Source: Strigops habroptila (lineage: Eukaryota > Chordata > Aves > Psittaciformes > Psittacidae). Taken from it: a stretch of DNA of 64,000 nt. The notes under the pieces are model-generated. The model was not told the DNA's origin. It ran no database searches and saw nothing but the letters and a program-made list of their open reading frames with translations. The stretch covers positions 10,000,992 through 10,064,991 of the forward strand of contig NC_044283.2 in NCBI RefSeq assembly GCF_004027225.2. Reading direction: 5' to 3'. Positions 19,187 to 32,079 of the stretch are shown piece by piece. How positions within the stretch are numbered: the stretch's first letter is position 1; every line of letters starts with the position of its first letter. Both the position numbers and the translations under genes were made by a program.

Positions 19187-21043
19187 ATGTATAGACCAGG
19201 GGAAACGGTCAAACGTCGACTCAACATGCATGCTCCTCCTCGGATAAGAAGTGTGGAAGTTGCTAGAGGAAGAGCAGGTTATGGGTTTACCCTTTCTGGA
19301 CAAGCTCCTTGTGTTCTTAGTTGTGTTATGAAAGGAAGCCCTGCAGATTATGTTGGACTTAAAGCAGGAGATCAGATATTTGCAGTTAATGAAATCAATG
19401 TTAAAAAAGCCTCTCATGAAGATGTAGTGAAACTTATAGGAAAATGTTCTGGAGTCCTGCACATGGTTATTGCTGAAGGGATTAGTCACATAGATTCATG
19501 TTCAAGTGATGAAGAAGTTGGTTTTTATGATGGGAAGGGGTGGCTGAAACCCAAACCTGACTCTAAAGCTCTGGGTATAAATAGAGCAGAGAAAGTTGTT
19601 GAAGAAATGCAGTCTGGTGGCATTTTCAACATGATCTTTGAGAATCCTACTCTTTGTGCTGGTAACTCGGATAATTCTGGACCAAAGCAAAGATCGTTTT
19701 CGGCTTCTGCTGCTATCAAATTTGATGCTGGCAATGAAAGTGTAAGCAATCCAAACCTACTGTCAAAGGAAGAAATATCCAAAGCCCTGAATGATGATTC
19801 AGTTTTTAGAATTGGACTGGAGAGCGCAGAAGATTTTGGATTAGATGCAAGCATTTTAAATGTTGCCATGATTGTAGGTTACCTAGGCTCAATTGAACTT
19901 CCTTCAACAACCTTGAATTTGGAAAATGAGAGTTTGCAGGCTATTCGTGGATGCATGAGACGTCTGCGGGCAGAACAAAAAATCCATTCACTGGTGATGA
20001 TGAAGATAATGCATGACTGTATTCAGCTCTGCAGTGACAAATCAGGTATACTGGCAGAATACCCTGCAGAGAAACTAGCATTCAGTGCTGTTTGCCCGGA
20101 TGATAGAAGGTTCTTTGGACTAGTTACGATGCAGACAAATGATGATGCAAGCTTGGCTCAGGAAGATGAAGGGGTGCTGAGGACATCTTGTCATGTTTTT
20201 ATGGTGGATCCTGAATTATTTCATCATAAAATTCACCAGGGCATAGCAAGACGTTTTGGACTGGAATGTACAGCAGATCCAGACACAAATGGCTGTCTGG
20301 AGTTTCCAACATCATCTTTACCTGTTCTTCAGTTTATTTCTGTCCTGTACAGGGATATGGGAGAATTGATTGAGGGAATGCGTGCGAGGGCTTTTCTTGA
20401 TGGTGATGCAGATGCTCATCAGAATAATAGCACAAGCAGCAACAGTGATAGTGGAATTGGAAATTTTAACCAAGAAGAAAAGAATAACAGAGTTCTGGTG
20501 GTTGATTTAGGAAGCAATCCGAGTAAGCACATTCCTAACAGCATATGGGAAAATCCAGTAGGAAGGGGACAAAATCAGCCTGCTTCCCATTGGAATGGCT
20601 TCTGTCATGAACAAGAAGGAAACATTCCTTTAGAAGTAATTCAGAATGATAAGTCCCAAAATGTAAGCAAACACTTAAGTCCTTCTGCTCGTATTGAAGT
20701 TCCACTGGTTTCCTCCCGAAATTCAGTACCCCCATCAAAGAAAAACGCTGCTGGCATGGGCAATCAAAGGTGGTTGCCTGTGCACGTTTTACAGGAATGG
20801 CAGCATGGGAATGCAAGTGACCAGGAGTCATACACTGATTCTACGGATGGCTGGTCGAGTGTTAACTGTGGAACTCTTCCCCCACCAATGAGTAAGATTC
20901 CAGCTGACAGATACAGAGTCGATGGCAGCTTTGGTCAGCCACAGTTAAAATCTCATAAAAATGAATGGTCTAAGAAGATGTTTTGCATACAGAACAAATT
21001 TGGCCCTCCGCACAGCATTCGGAAGTCTAAAGAAGATAAAAAG
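19187..21043 (+). CDS. RGS12: RGS12 coding exon 2: PDZ and PTB domains (residues 1-619)
   Basis: RGS12 is a large multidomain GTPase-activating protein for Gi-class alpha subunits that also scaffolds Ras-MAP kinase signalling. This exon (spliced from 19103; ATG at 19187 with A at -3) gives 619 residues ending KEDKK at the donor aaaaag|gtaaga. Residues about 21-98 are a PDZ domain beginning RSVEVARGRAGYGFTLSG, with the YGFTL carboxylate-binding loop at 32-36; known RGS12 PDZ ligands include the CXCR2 tail. Residues about 222-345 form the PTB/PID domain (VGYLGSIELPS near 230, DDRRFFGLV near 305), reported to bind the N-type calcium channel. Residues 410-619 are low-complexity, Ser/Asn-rich and include NSDSGIGNF. 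The start and the exon layout agree with vertebrate RGS12. The RGS, RBD and GoLoco exons are outside the window. If the donor is not used, five residues (VRRIC) and a stop follow. Confidence 0.97.
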
Positions 21044-24000
21044 GTAAGAAGAATATGTTGATACTGATTCCGAAAAGCAAACAAACCCCAAACCCAACAG
21101 CCTATGATACTTTTACACCATGATATTTGCATACTAAAATTGAAACATATATTATGTCATTTACAAAGTTTCAGATGAAGAAAGTAATACGGTTCTCTTT
21201 CCTTTGTGGAGGCTTTGTGTATTCCTGTTTAATTGAGTGCAGCTCTGGAATTGTACTTCTGCTGGAAGTGTTGTCTGTTAGAGCTTTCTCACATTTCGTC
21301 TTGTCTCTTCATTGTTTCCAAATGTTGCAGTGGCATTGCAATAAAAGGAGACATGACATTCTAGTAACTTCAGTTCCTTCTGACCTCCAGCAGCAAAAGA
21401 ATGGAAACAGTCTGGATCTTCAGCCTGGTTCCTTTTTTATAGAAGGCTGGTTCGCAAATGTTATTATTTTAGTGATACCTATTTTTATAGAGATCTACTC
21501 TAATCATTAGTCAAAAACTCATGTTATACACTTTAACTGAATAAGACAATTTTATAATAAAAATTAACTCCAGCAAACCTCTCAATGCCTCTCTATCAAA
21601 GGATAGTCGTTAGTGGTGATTATAGTGTCCAGTATTAGGCTGCAAATCTAACATTCTGCCAGTAAGCTGTAATTAAAATTTTATTCCAAATTACTGCTTC
21701 ATCTACTTGTTTTGTCTACTATTAGGCTTCTATAAACCAAATAGAGAAGATATATAAAAAATAAAGTATGGGAGGAGTATCCAACATAATGATGTACCGT
21801 TCCCTTTGTCACATACATGGTTTGCTGCTGACAGAACTAATCTCATGGGAGTCTGTTGTTGATACTGGGATTCTAGTGAAGTGAAGGTCACTGGTCCTAC
21901 CCTGAAAGAGATAGTAGCAGTGTTGTATCTGAAATGTGTGCTGACTCCAGGGAGAGACAGAACCTTATACTCCAAATTAGTCTTCAAGAAGCATTGTCCT
22001 TCCATGTCGAAGTATTGCTTATATGATTGATTGAAGTGTCCATCATGCCATCCATATCTGGTTTTGAAATGTTTTTTCACCTGATTAAAAATATCGAACT
22101 GCTGCTCAGGTGGATGACAGCAGAGATTCATTAGTTGTTTCATACTGTAATAAAATCTTTGCATTGCTGTGACACTCAGGCATTGACTTTTTGGGTACTA
22201 GAATGCAGAACTTTAGAACATTTTGGTTTTGGTGTGGAGGGAGAAATTTTTTTTTATTGCTTTTTTTGCCCTGCAAAGCCAACAGTTCTCACATACATTC
22301 TTTTGTACGCTTTTTGTGCTGAAATACACTAGTGTATTTTTAAGATGAAGTGACTGCTACAGGCAGCAATGTCTTCCAGACCCACAATAATGTATTATAT
22401 TTCAAGTGATCTTAAATACAAGTTGATTAACACTTCAAAAACCAAATAGAAGTAATCCAAGCAGAAACTCTTAATCTGTAGACATAGCCCATGCAAAACA
22501 CCTAACAATCAATTCTGTCTGTTACCCTGATGAATACATGCTTCATGATCTCTTTGCTGATGGACCAAGGAAAAAGCCACCTGGTGCAAATGCATTATGG
22601 ATGTTGCTCCCAGGTGTTCTTTGGGAACTGAACCAGCTGCACGGAACGCTGTTGAAATTCCTTCAGGATCTGCAACAAGTTTGTGTCTGCAGTGTTGTCC
22701 ATGATAGTAATATGGATTGAATTCTTTTATTTTCCCCAGAGATTTAGAATTACAAAAGTAGTTTCTGAAATGTTTGAGACATTTATTTCATGGAAGTCAA
22801 GAACATACTAATGAAAATCCCATAGAAAATTGTACACTTAAAGATGTCCTATATCTTGGTAAACAATAACAACATTTTACCTATTGTATCGCTCAGAATG
22901 CCAGAATATATGTTCCAATGCTAAATATCTCAGTTAATCTTCCCTTTTAAGTCTATTTACTAATAGGCATTATGTTTTTTGATTAATAACAAATTTGTTT
23001 GCGAGACACATTTAAAATGTTCCTACATGACTTTAGCATTTCATCTTCTCATTAAGGCTACAGGAACCTCTTTTGCATTTTAATTTGGTTTTTCAGTATT
23101 ATTGAAGGCTGTTGAAACTGATGAGAAAAGCTCATGAAAATCTTGAAACAATTTTCAAGCATCAGTTGCAAGCACTTAGCATTATTCAGAGTAATTCACA
23201 CAGATGAAGTAGTACTATGTTCTCATCTTAAATCTTTAATGAAAATGGTCAGGGGATGTTATTATTGATGTATGTACCTCTGTACTTCTTTAGGTACTGC
23301 AGAAATAGAGAGAATCTATGCTTTTCCATATTAGAGCACTAATTCGCTTTCATTAGAGAATGATATTCAGAAATCCAGACTTTCTTTTTGCTTTGCATGA
23401 AGAGGTAAGATTGTCTATTGCAAAACATTATTCAGATGGATTAGATGCTATGTTCTATAAAACTATACATCCTCAGCTTCCTGTGACCTTTTTAAGTGGT
23501 AAGGACTGATTTTACACAGTATGCTCAGACACATTCCAGTCGTGGAATAAAGTATATAAAGTGGTCATATGGGATTACATTCATATTTTTACAACCTAGC
23601 GGCTGAGCCTAATGCTTCATTTGGCATAGCAGTCCTCAAATTGCTTTTTAATTAAGGTAGGTTTTTTTTGTCTTTTACATTAGTACTGAAGGGTAATATA
23701 TCCTACAAGTGGGAATGTGGAGAAGCCACTAGAGGGAGGAAAGGTTACCAAAGCTACATTTTTTTTTTTTTGTGATGGACTCTGCACATCCATATTATGT
23801 ATTGTCTTCCTTGGAGCTTTCATTACACCCTGGGGAAAGAGCATGAGTTCCTGGATGCAATTTGGATCTAGCAGAACTGCTGTGCAGCTAAACAGTGATG
23901 ATCACAGCATGTAATTCAGGAAAATATGCTGTACTGTACAGTGCTAGTGGGGAGTAAGAGGGACATAAACTCTTTCCTGATTTTGTAGCTGCACTGATAA

Positions 24001-24448
24001 AACGTTTGTGAACTGTACAGAATGCAAGAGCAGATGTGAGAGAGCGTGAGTGAACATAGCTATTTAAAATGTCACTTTCAGAACTGGACCTTAGAAGTGT
24101 TTCTTGTGGATAAGAATAAGTATAGTGTTCCAGACTTCAGGTTACAAGGAGCTAAACATGTTTTCTGAGCTTTGTTTCCCTTTTAGTGTTTAGTCTCTTT
24201 AATGACGATGTGTTCATCTCACAAATTAGAATTGTGGTTTATTTTGTAATAATTGGCAAAACCACTTTTTAAATATTAATATTCTTTACACTGCTGCATT
24301 TTAAACTTCAGTGTGTGAATAGTTGAAAAAAGATTAAAAATGCCTAATTTGATTAAATGTTACTGGATAGCATGAGGTTTTTTGTTTTCCTTTAAAATCT
24401 AAGAAATTTATCCCTAAATTACTGAACTCATGCTTTCACAATTGCTGT

Positions 24449-24471
24449 ATTTTATTTATTTATTTATTTAA
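24449..24471. repeat. (TTTA)n microsatellite
   Basis: About six tandem TTTA units in intron 2. Confidence 0.9.
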
Positions 24472-27400
24472 TCTTTGCTTTTAACGTTGTTGTTGTATAT
24501 GGGAAGAGGAGAACTACATCAGGGAAATTTTGGTTCTATTACCTCTCTTCTGACTGAGATTTACTGGGCGGTATCTCTGGCCCTATGTACCTCTAAAATG
24601 ATTTCCTGTGCTGAACTCCACATTTCCTGGATTTCTTAAAAGTTTTCTATGAACAGTTTTCCACTGAAACATCTTATGAGACTGTCTGGGGGATCTCCTT
24701 GGCTTCTATAGGCCTCAGACTAAAACAAGTATTGGAAAGTAAGGTGGCTTTCAGACTCAGAATGACTCAGAAAGGTGAACTGCTGTGAGACTGATACTGG
24801 GTAGGGGTGTGTGGTCTCATAAGGTCTAGGAGACTAGCAGATGAAGAGTCTGGTTGTGGTTTTGGTGGGAATGGAATAATTCCTGCTTTTTTGTTTGTTA
24901 TGCCTTTGGTACTGTACTAACTTTGCTGTTACACTATTACTTCCACCTTCTTCAGCATTCCACTAAGTTCCAGACACTTACCTACTCACCCTTTTGCATG
25001 ATTTTGGGTTACGCAGAAGAAAAGCACCATAAGCAATATGAAAACGTCAGGGGATGTTAGGATTGGCAAGAGACTTGAGAAATTGTTGAACAGGGAAGCA
25101 TTCCTTTCCCTCTAGACTAAATTAGTATAATACATTTGATTTTGTTCAGCTCTCGCTCTCTGTTTTGGGGCTAGCGCCTGGCCAAAAATGTGTCTACCCA
25201 TTACTGTTTTAAATTAAGTTTTACTGAGAAAATACTCCTTTTTCCACTAGAAAGCTTTGTAACAGTCAGTTTAGTCTTTGAGTTTTCTCTTCATGAGGAC
25301 AGAATCGTAGGCATTGACCTCTCACCATTCTTTTTTTCTTTTTGAAAGAAAGTCTCTTTTAATATTGTGGAGGCAAGTGTGACATTTAAGATCACAAGAG
25401 GTTTTACAAGCTGATCTTAATAAACAGTATTTAAGTACTAGGATTACTTCAAATTAATATATCTATTAAAAGTAATTAAAAAGCTGTTTAAAATTTTGAG
25501 TATTGATTTTTAGAAACCCTTTTCTGCTTCATATTTGTTATAAGACTTCTGGTGACATTATTGTTTGTACTTGTGAAGGCTATGAATTTGTAGATCTATT
25601 TGTAGATCTTAGAGGAATAAAAAAATAGATAATCTTATTGTCTGAGACTCACTGGGGAATGGTATTGCAAATACTTTTTTGTTTGGTTGGCTTTTTTAGA
25701 CCAAAAGCTTCTTATTTGTAATCTTCATGACTTAAGCTACTGAAAGTAGTTTAAAAATGGTAGAAGAGAGCAGCCAGGTAAGCAATACTGTGGGTTTCAC
25801 TACTGCATCTTTCATTGCTAATGTATTTTCTGGGTTACTAAGGTTATTACTCTGTTTTGATCAGAAGTTTAACTGTAACTACTTCAGAGTTGTCTTTGTT
25901 TCCAAAGCAAGTGTTACTGAAAAAGATACACTGTTCAAGTTAAAAATGGAATAGGTTTTTTTTGTGAAAATTTGTGATTTGCTTCAAATCCAAGAATTGC
26001 AGTTTTTAATGTTGGTAACTGGATGGTGAACCAACTGAAGGCAGATATTTTAGATGCAAAGACAATGTTGGCAAAGCTGTGTTGTTCCCATATTTGTTTT
26101 TTGTTTTATAATTACATGTTTTTTTCCCTTTCCTCTACAATTCTGTTTGCTCACTAGCTGAAATTGTTCCACCCCAGCTGTTTATAAAGCAGAATTAATG
26201 GCAGCTGGATTGCTATTCTTACACAGTACAATTTAATGTTAACCTTTGGAATTATAGGCTTTGATCTGATTTGAGATGTACATATATACCTTAAAGAGAA
26301 CTCAACTGAAATCCCAAACTCCAAGTTAGATCTGAGAATGCGCTAATGTGAATTAATATGCAAAGAGGCATTTACATGAAATAGGTCCTCTGATAGATTT
26401 TGCTGGAAGAAAATGAAAAGCAATTAAATATTTACTAATTTCATACAGCATTTTCATACGTATTGTAATCTTCTAAAATAATGATTTAAAAAAATCATTA
26501 GTTCTAGGATTTTTAAAAACTTATAAAAAGCCAAAGTAATGCTGGGTGCTTTTCTGTGGAAAAAAATAGGATAACATCTGATCAGTAAATGACTGTAGAG
26601 CAATACTGCCTTTGTGAAATTTTCTCATTTCAGATTTATGTGCCAGAGATTTAGATTTTTTCATTACATCTGACTTTAAATGTTTTCTAGATCAAGGATA
26701 GGTTTGGACTCCAATTAACATCATGACAATTAAGGGGAGATGCTGCCATCGAAGTATTTCTGAGCTAGTTTTGAGTTACAAAGTCACAGGAGAAGGTAGC
26801 ATCTTGAAAACCAAAGAGAATCAATGAAGAAAATAGTGTGAAGAAAAACAATTAGCACAGAATGACTTGAAATAATGAAAAATGTCTTTAAGTTTTAAAT
26901 GTAGAAGCTTTCAGATAAGAGATTATAAAATTACTGAGTGTTCAGTTGTATGTAGATAGACCTCAGTTCCTTGCAGTTGAGAAGATTTAGAGAAGAAAAG
27001 GAGCTATAAAATACCAGTTCTTCACTGGAGAAGAAATAGATGAGTATGGTATAAAGGTGTATGGAATATAATATGAAATTGCTAAAACTTCCCTGAAACA
27101 GAAACATGGAAAAACAAAGCCTCATGACAAAGACATGAACATTATTCCCATTAAGAAAATGGCCATTAAGCATCAATAAGTATGTGAAGATAGTAGGTTT
27201 GCGTCAGCAAACCAAATTCCAGCTCTTTCAGGCAATCTTGTAGTAGAATCTAAGTGTGCTTTCCAAACACTTAGCAGTTGTACCTTTGAAAAAAAATTGT
27301 GTTTGCAACCTGCCTCCCCTTCCACCCTTACTTCTTTCATTGCACATATCATTGATGGTTAATACTTATTTTGTGATTAATCAGTAAATACATCCATATG

Positions 27401-27895
27401 TATCAGATAAGATATCCAATATTGAGGTCAATATCCTATTTTGGACATTGGCCAGGAGCAACTGCTTAGAAAAGTCACAGAAAAGCAGTGAAAAATATAT
27501 TCTAATTTGCAGCAGCATGTGGTTTAGAGACTTTCCTCCAGTAGAGACACCATCCACATCATTGTGTGTAATAACCTTTGTGAATCTTTGTTCTTGAATT
27601 TGTTTTTTCTTAAACTCAGTTGTACTTTTGGCATTCTTGGTATCACTTGAATTGTATATTTTGCAGTTTAACAGTGTGGAAAGAAAATGGTGCATAATTG
27701 TAATTTCTATATAGTTTCATTTCATACTTGCTAATGTTTGTTGTGAGAAATAGCAAATAATCTAACTCTTTATTTTTGTAGTCATTTTGTTCTGTTTTAG
27801 ACCTTAACCACCAACCACTTACTTTCCAAGCAGACGTCAACTTACTCTCCCCCTATACAAAAGCTCTTTCATGATTGTAATATTCCTTTAATATA

Positions 27896-28083
27896 GGAGG
27901 AATATATATGTACTACATATAATGTAGTACATTACATATATATACATACATTATATACATATAATATTTATACATATACCTATACATATACATAGTACAC
28001 ATATATACATTACATATATGTAATATATGTACTACATATAATATATGTAACTAACTAATATATAGTTAGTTGTACTATATTAC
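27896..28083. repeat. AT-rich palindromic satellite-like tract
   Basis: Almost entirely TA, TACATATA and GTAC-containing units. It includes inverted repeats such as gtagtac and gtactac segments around tacatatatgta, and aactaact/agttagtt arms (28049-28071) around a 7-base AT centre. It could extrude cruciforms and may be length-variable. Confidence 0.85.
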
Positions 28084-28801
28084 TTTTGAGGAGGGTTGAC
28101 CAGAACTATAAGCAGTTTTTAAAATGTGTAAGCAGGCAGTGTATTCATAAGGCTTATTTCTTGATTTCTTTTGCTTTTATGATAATTATTCATTTGTCTT
28201 TTTGTTCGTTCCTGATTATTGGGTCATACTGACTTAATGTTCCTAGCTAATGCCAACCTAATGTTCAGGATGATTTGGAACCAATTGTAATGTTTTTGTA
28301 CTTGTAATTTTCTCCTCGTTTTTCCCTAGTGTACTCATGTCTTTCTGTTCCTCTGCAATTTCCAACTAGTAGGCTTCCAACTCATAAAAGATACTGTTAT
28401 CTAGTTATACTGAGAAAATGATCTTACTATTCCATCTGCATTAATACCATTAACATGTGTTTTCTTGTTTGAACAGGGATTAGGATAGTACTGAAATGTA
28501 GGTGGTCAGTGTTTTGTGCCTGCTATACTTAGTACAGGAGACAAGCAATAAATTTAATTTCGTTGGATGTTCAGTGTGGCAGAACAGCCTCTTTTCTATG
28601 TCTTCCCAGGGTGCATAAAGATCTTACATGAAATTTTACGTCATTCTTGATGATATTATGGGCCAAAATGCCTCTGTAATGGTTATAATGCAGTGAAATG
28701 TGTCATTATCATCTGATAAATAAAGAGGTATTCTTAAAAGTGATCAAATCTATTGACCAGTAATAGTGAATAATACCATTTGAATCCCTTGTCATAATGG
28801 T

Positions 28802-28831
28802 GCAAAAAAAAAAAAACCCAACCCAAAAACA
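28802..28831. repeat. A-rich run beside a CR1 5' junction
   Basis: About a dozen As followed by acccaacccaaaaac, about 35 bp before the truncated CR1 at 28864. Confidence 0.7.
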
Positions 28832-28863
28832 TTATAAATATATATAATGATCAAATAATCATT

Positions 28864-29240
28864 AAGTTGTGCAGCCTGGAGAAGAGAAGGCTCCAGGGAG
28901 ACCTCAGAGCAGCCTCCCAGTACCTAAAGGGGCTACAAGAAATCTGGAGAGGGACTTTTACAAGGGCATGGAGCCATGGAACAAGAGGGAATGGCCTTAA
29001 ACTGAAAGAGGGGAGATTTAGGTCAGATATTAGGAAAAAATTCTTCCCTGTAAGGGTGCTGAGGTGCTGGCACAGGGTGCCCAGAGAAGCTGTGACTGCC
29101 CCATCCGCGGCAGTGTTCAAGGCCAGGTTGAATGGGGTTTGAGCAATCTGGTGTAGTGGAAGGTGTCCCTGCCCATGGTAGGGGGCTTGGAACTACATGA
29201 CCTTTAAGGTCTCTTCCAACCCAACCTATTCTATGGTTAT
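28864..29240 (+). mobile_element. CR1 3' fragment, sense
   Basis: It begins in the ORF2 C-terminal region (gcagcctggagaagagaagg at about 28871, encoding CSLEKRRLQGDLRAASQYLKG). It continues through FRSDIRKKFFPVRVLRCWHRVPREAV and ends in the CR1 tail ctcttccaacccaacctatt then ctatggttat. The frame is open over about 90 codons but has only the last part of the protein. Confidence 0.92.
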
Positions 29241-31779
29241 AGGAATTGCAGTGTAATTAAAGCCTATGGAAAAGCTGTCAGTAAAGTTTGCATGATGTTA
29301 GAGCTTTTTTAATCAACCCTCCCTCACGTAATCCAGTTTTGTGAGGTGATGTTGATCCATGGTGATGGCAGCAGTGCAGGGCAGCCTGGAGGGTGTTACT
29401 TCATTCTTTTTTTGATCCATAGCATATGGAGCCCTCTCTAGCATGCCTACCTGTACCCCAGGACTTACTGCTTCTGTTCCTGTGTGGTCCAGGGAACGGG
29501 ACCACTGCAAGCTCTTTTCCCGTTTCCCTCATGGATTTTTTTTATCATTTTCAAGCTATTAGAGACCCTAACCCAACATACCCTGCATTTCAATCCGTCC
29601 CATTCTCAGGCCCATAGACCCTCACTTTACAACTCCTGCAAGTCTGCGCTGTCAGTTTTTGGGTGGAGGAGCATGTGATGCTGGCTAATGGGATGAGGGG
29701 CAAAGGGAGGTCATGGCCTGCAGTCTTTCCTCCTCTCACTACTATAGTGGGGCAGTCAGTCAGCTGAGAGGGCTGGGAACTGGGAGAAGAGGCACTTACG
29801 AGTGATAGGGAACAGCAGAGGAAGACTAAGCCAAATGGTCCAGAGCAGTATTTAAGACTAATATTGATGACAGAATAATGTTTGTATCAACTACTTTGTC
29901 CCAAGTCTTTCAGTATTTTTTTAGATTCTGTGCACTGACTATATTGGCATTACTGTGGCATCCCTGTTCCCCATCCTTTTTCAGAAGGGTCTAAATTAGG
30001 AACTTTTCTTTCTGAAGTCCTAAACCTGCATTTTTTGGTAAAGATGAACTGCTGCTCCAGACTGACCCTTGTGCTGTTTAACATCCGAGAGTAAATTTGG
30101 CATGTTTTGAGTAGCTGCAGAAGTTTCAAATTATATGATCTGTGTGTCTGGGTTCTGAACTATTATGTGCTTTACCATACAAAGTCATAGAATCTAAACC
30201 TAAAAACAGAGAGAGTTTTTAAAAGCTTTAATAGCTGGAAATAAGAGTAGGACAAATTATAATTTGATTATTTTATAGCTAGCATGATTAAGCTCTGTGA
30301 CACACAGAACGTAGAAAATTCTGTATTAGTTGAGCTCCTTAAATTGAGGCCTTTTAAATGGTGCTGTTCCTTATTTTTTTTTTCCCAATAACATCTGTTA
30401 ATATAAGCACCCTCCTTTTGTTACATGCTTTTAAGGCAATTAATCAGAAATCAGTACTCAAATTTCCCACTTTTTGTACAGACACTCATAGACAGTGTTT
30501 TTGTTAAAAGAATCTAATTTCTTCGACTTTTTAGTATAGGGAGATGCTTACCTGGGGAACTGACTCTCTGGAGCAGGATGGCCAGTTGCTGTCTGAGTAG
30601 TGATGGTTGTTTCCCTTTTAAGTGTGGTTTAGCTGGGTTGTATAAGACTCCCTGAACTGTTGTTCTGGTGAATTTTTAGAATCCAGCTGGCAAGTGGTCC
30701 TGTGAGACTGTTCTGACAAGTGCTTGGTGCTTTTGTATTCTCTTAAACAGTCAGGACAAAGAATAACGCACTTGTTCTACCTGAAGAGGAGGAGAAAACA
30801 ATTTCAATCAAAATTACTAGATATGAGTCACTGTATTTTTTGTTTGTTTTAGAGCTCTTATCACTTTGTTCATGTCATTCAATTACTTTTTTATTTCTTT
30901 TTTCCACAAACATTAAAAAAAAAATTATTTCACTGGTGCATGTGAATCTTGCAAGATTAACTTTCATTTGGAAACAGTTGTGAAAGCATTTGAAAGTATC
31001 CTTCTGTAAATGCAGGTGATCAGGCTTGTTAATGTTTTTCTAACTCTTTAGATTAGTTCCCCCTCCTTGTATATCTTATCTTTCCCTCTTCCTGCTTTTC
31101 CAAACAGCAGCCAAAATCTCTGTCCCATAAGATTCAGCCCCTTTAGTTTCCTCTCAAGGTCACAAACTGTAATGTGTTTTCCATGAAGAGATTAAATTTG
31201 TTAGATGTTGTAAAGCTGGCCTAAGCCTCACACTTTTTCTTTCTCCTTTTTTTCCCCCTTTTCTTGATTCTTGCTGGCTGCAATGCCAGCTCCCTGCATT
31301 TTGTTGTTGTCAAGGATGTTTGAACACCTAGCAAAAATCTCCCGCTTCCTTAGCCTCTTTTAATCCCAGAGCTGCCCGTATGCTCTCCTTGCTACCTCCA
31401 TCCTGCTCCTGCAGCTTTAAAACAGAGGAATCTCCTTGTTTTATTGGTTATATCCATGTGTTTGAATGAGAGGATATTATATGTTTAACTGTAGAGAAAC
31501 ACAAAGACTATGTAGTGCAAAATGGAAATTTTAGGTTATGTATGACAATTTGTTAAAAAGTTAGAATACTTGATAAGTGCAGTTGCTAGAATATGTAAGA
31601 CCATGATACAGCTTGTAGCTAGGAATTTCTTTTAAGCTAGTTAAAGATGTTTTCTAAAGGTGTTTTGTTTCTTTGGATTCTGAATAATTGATAAGGTTTC
31701 ATCAGCTTGCTTCTGTGCACTCAAGCTCCAGGTTAGAGTATCGTGTTGAGTATCATAGTTTCACATTGCATTTCTTTGG

Positions 31780-32079
31780 ATGCCGGAGAGGGACTCTTCA
31801 TCAGAGACTGTAGTGAATAGGACAAGGGGTGATGGGTTTAAACTTCAACAGGGCAAGTTCAGGTTAGATATAAGAAGAAGTTCTTTACTGTGAGGGTGGC
31901 AAGGCACTGGAACAGGTTGCCCGAAGAAGTGGTAAATGCTCCGTCCTGGCAGTGTTCAAGGCCAGGTTGGACAGAGCCTTGGGCAACATGGTCTGGTGTG
32001 AGGCATCCCTGCCCATGGCAGGGGGTTGGAACTAGATGATCTTAAGGTCCTTTCCAACCCAAACCATTCTATGATTCTT
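31780..32079 (+). mobile_element. Short CR1 3' tail, sense
   Basis: Starts at ggagagggactcttcatcag (about 31785) and ends in tttccaacccaaaccattct then atgattcttt. It contains only the end of ORF2 and the 3' untranslated region. An 8-bp match (ttctttgg at 31772-31779 and 32075-32082) flanks it and may be a target-site duplication, although it overlaps the terminal repeat. Confidence 0.93.
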
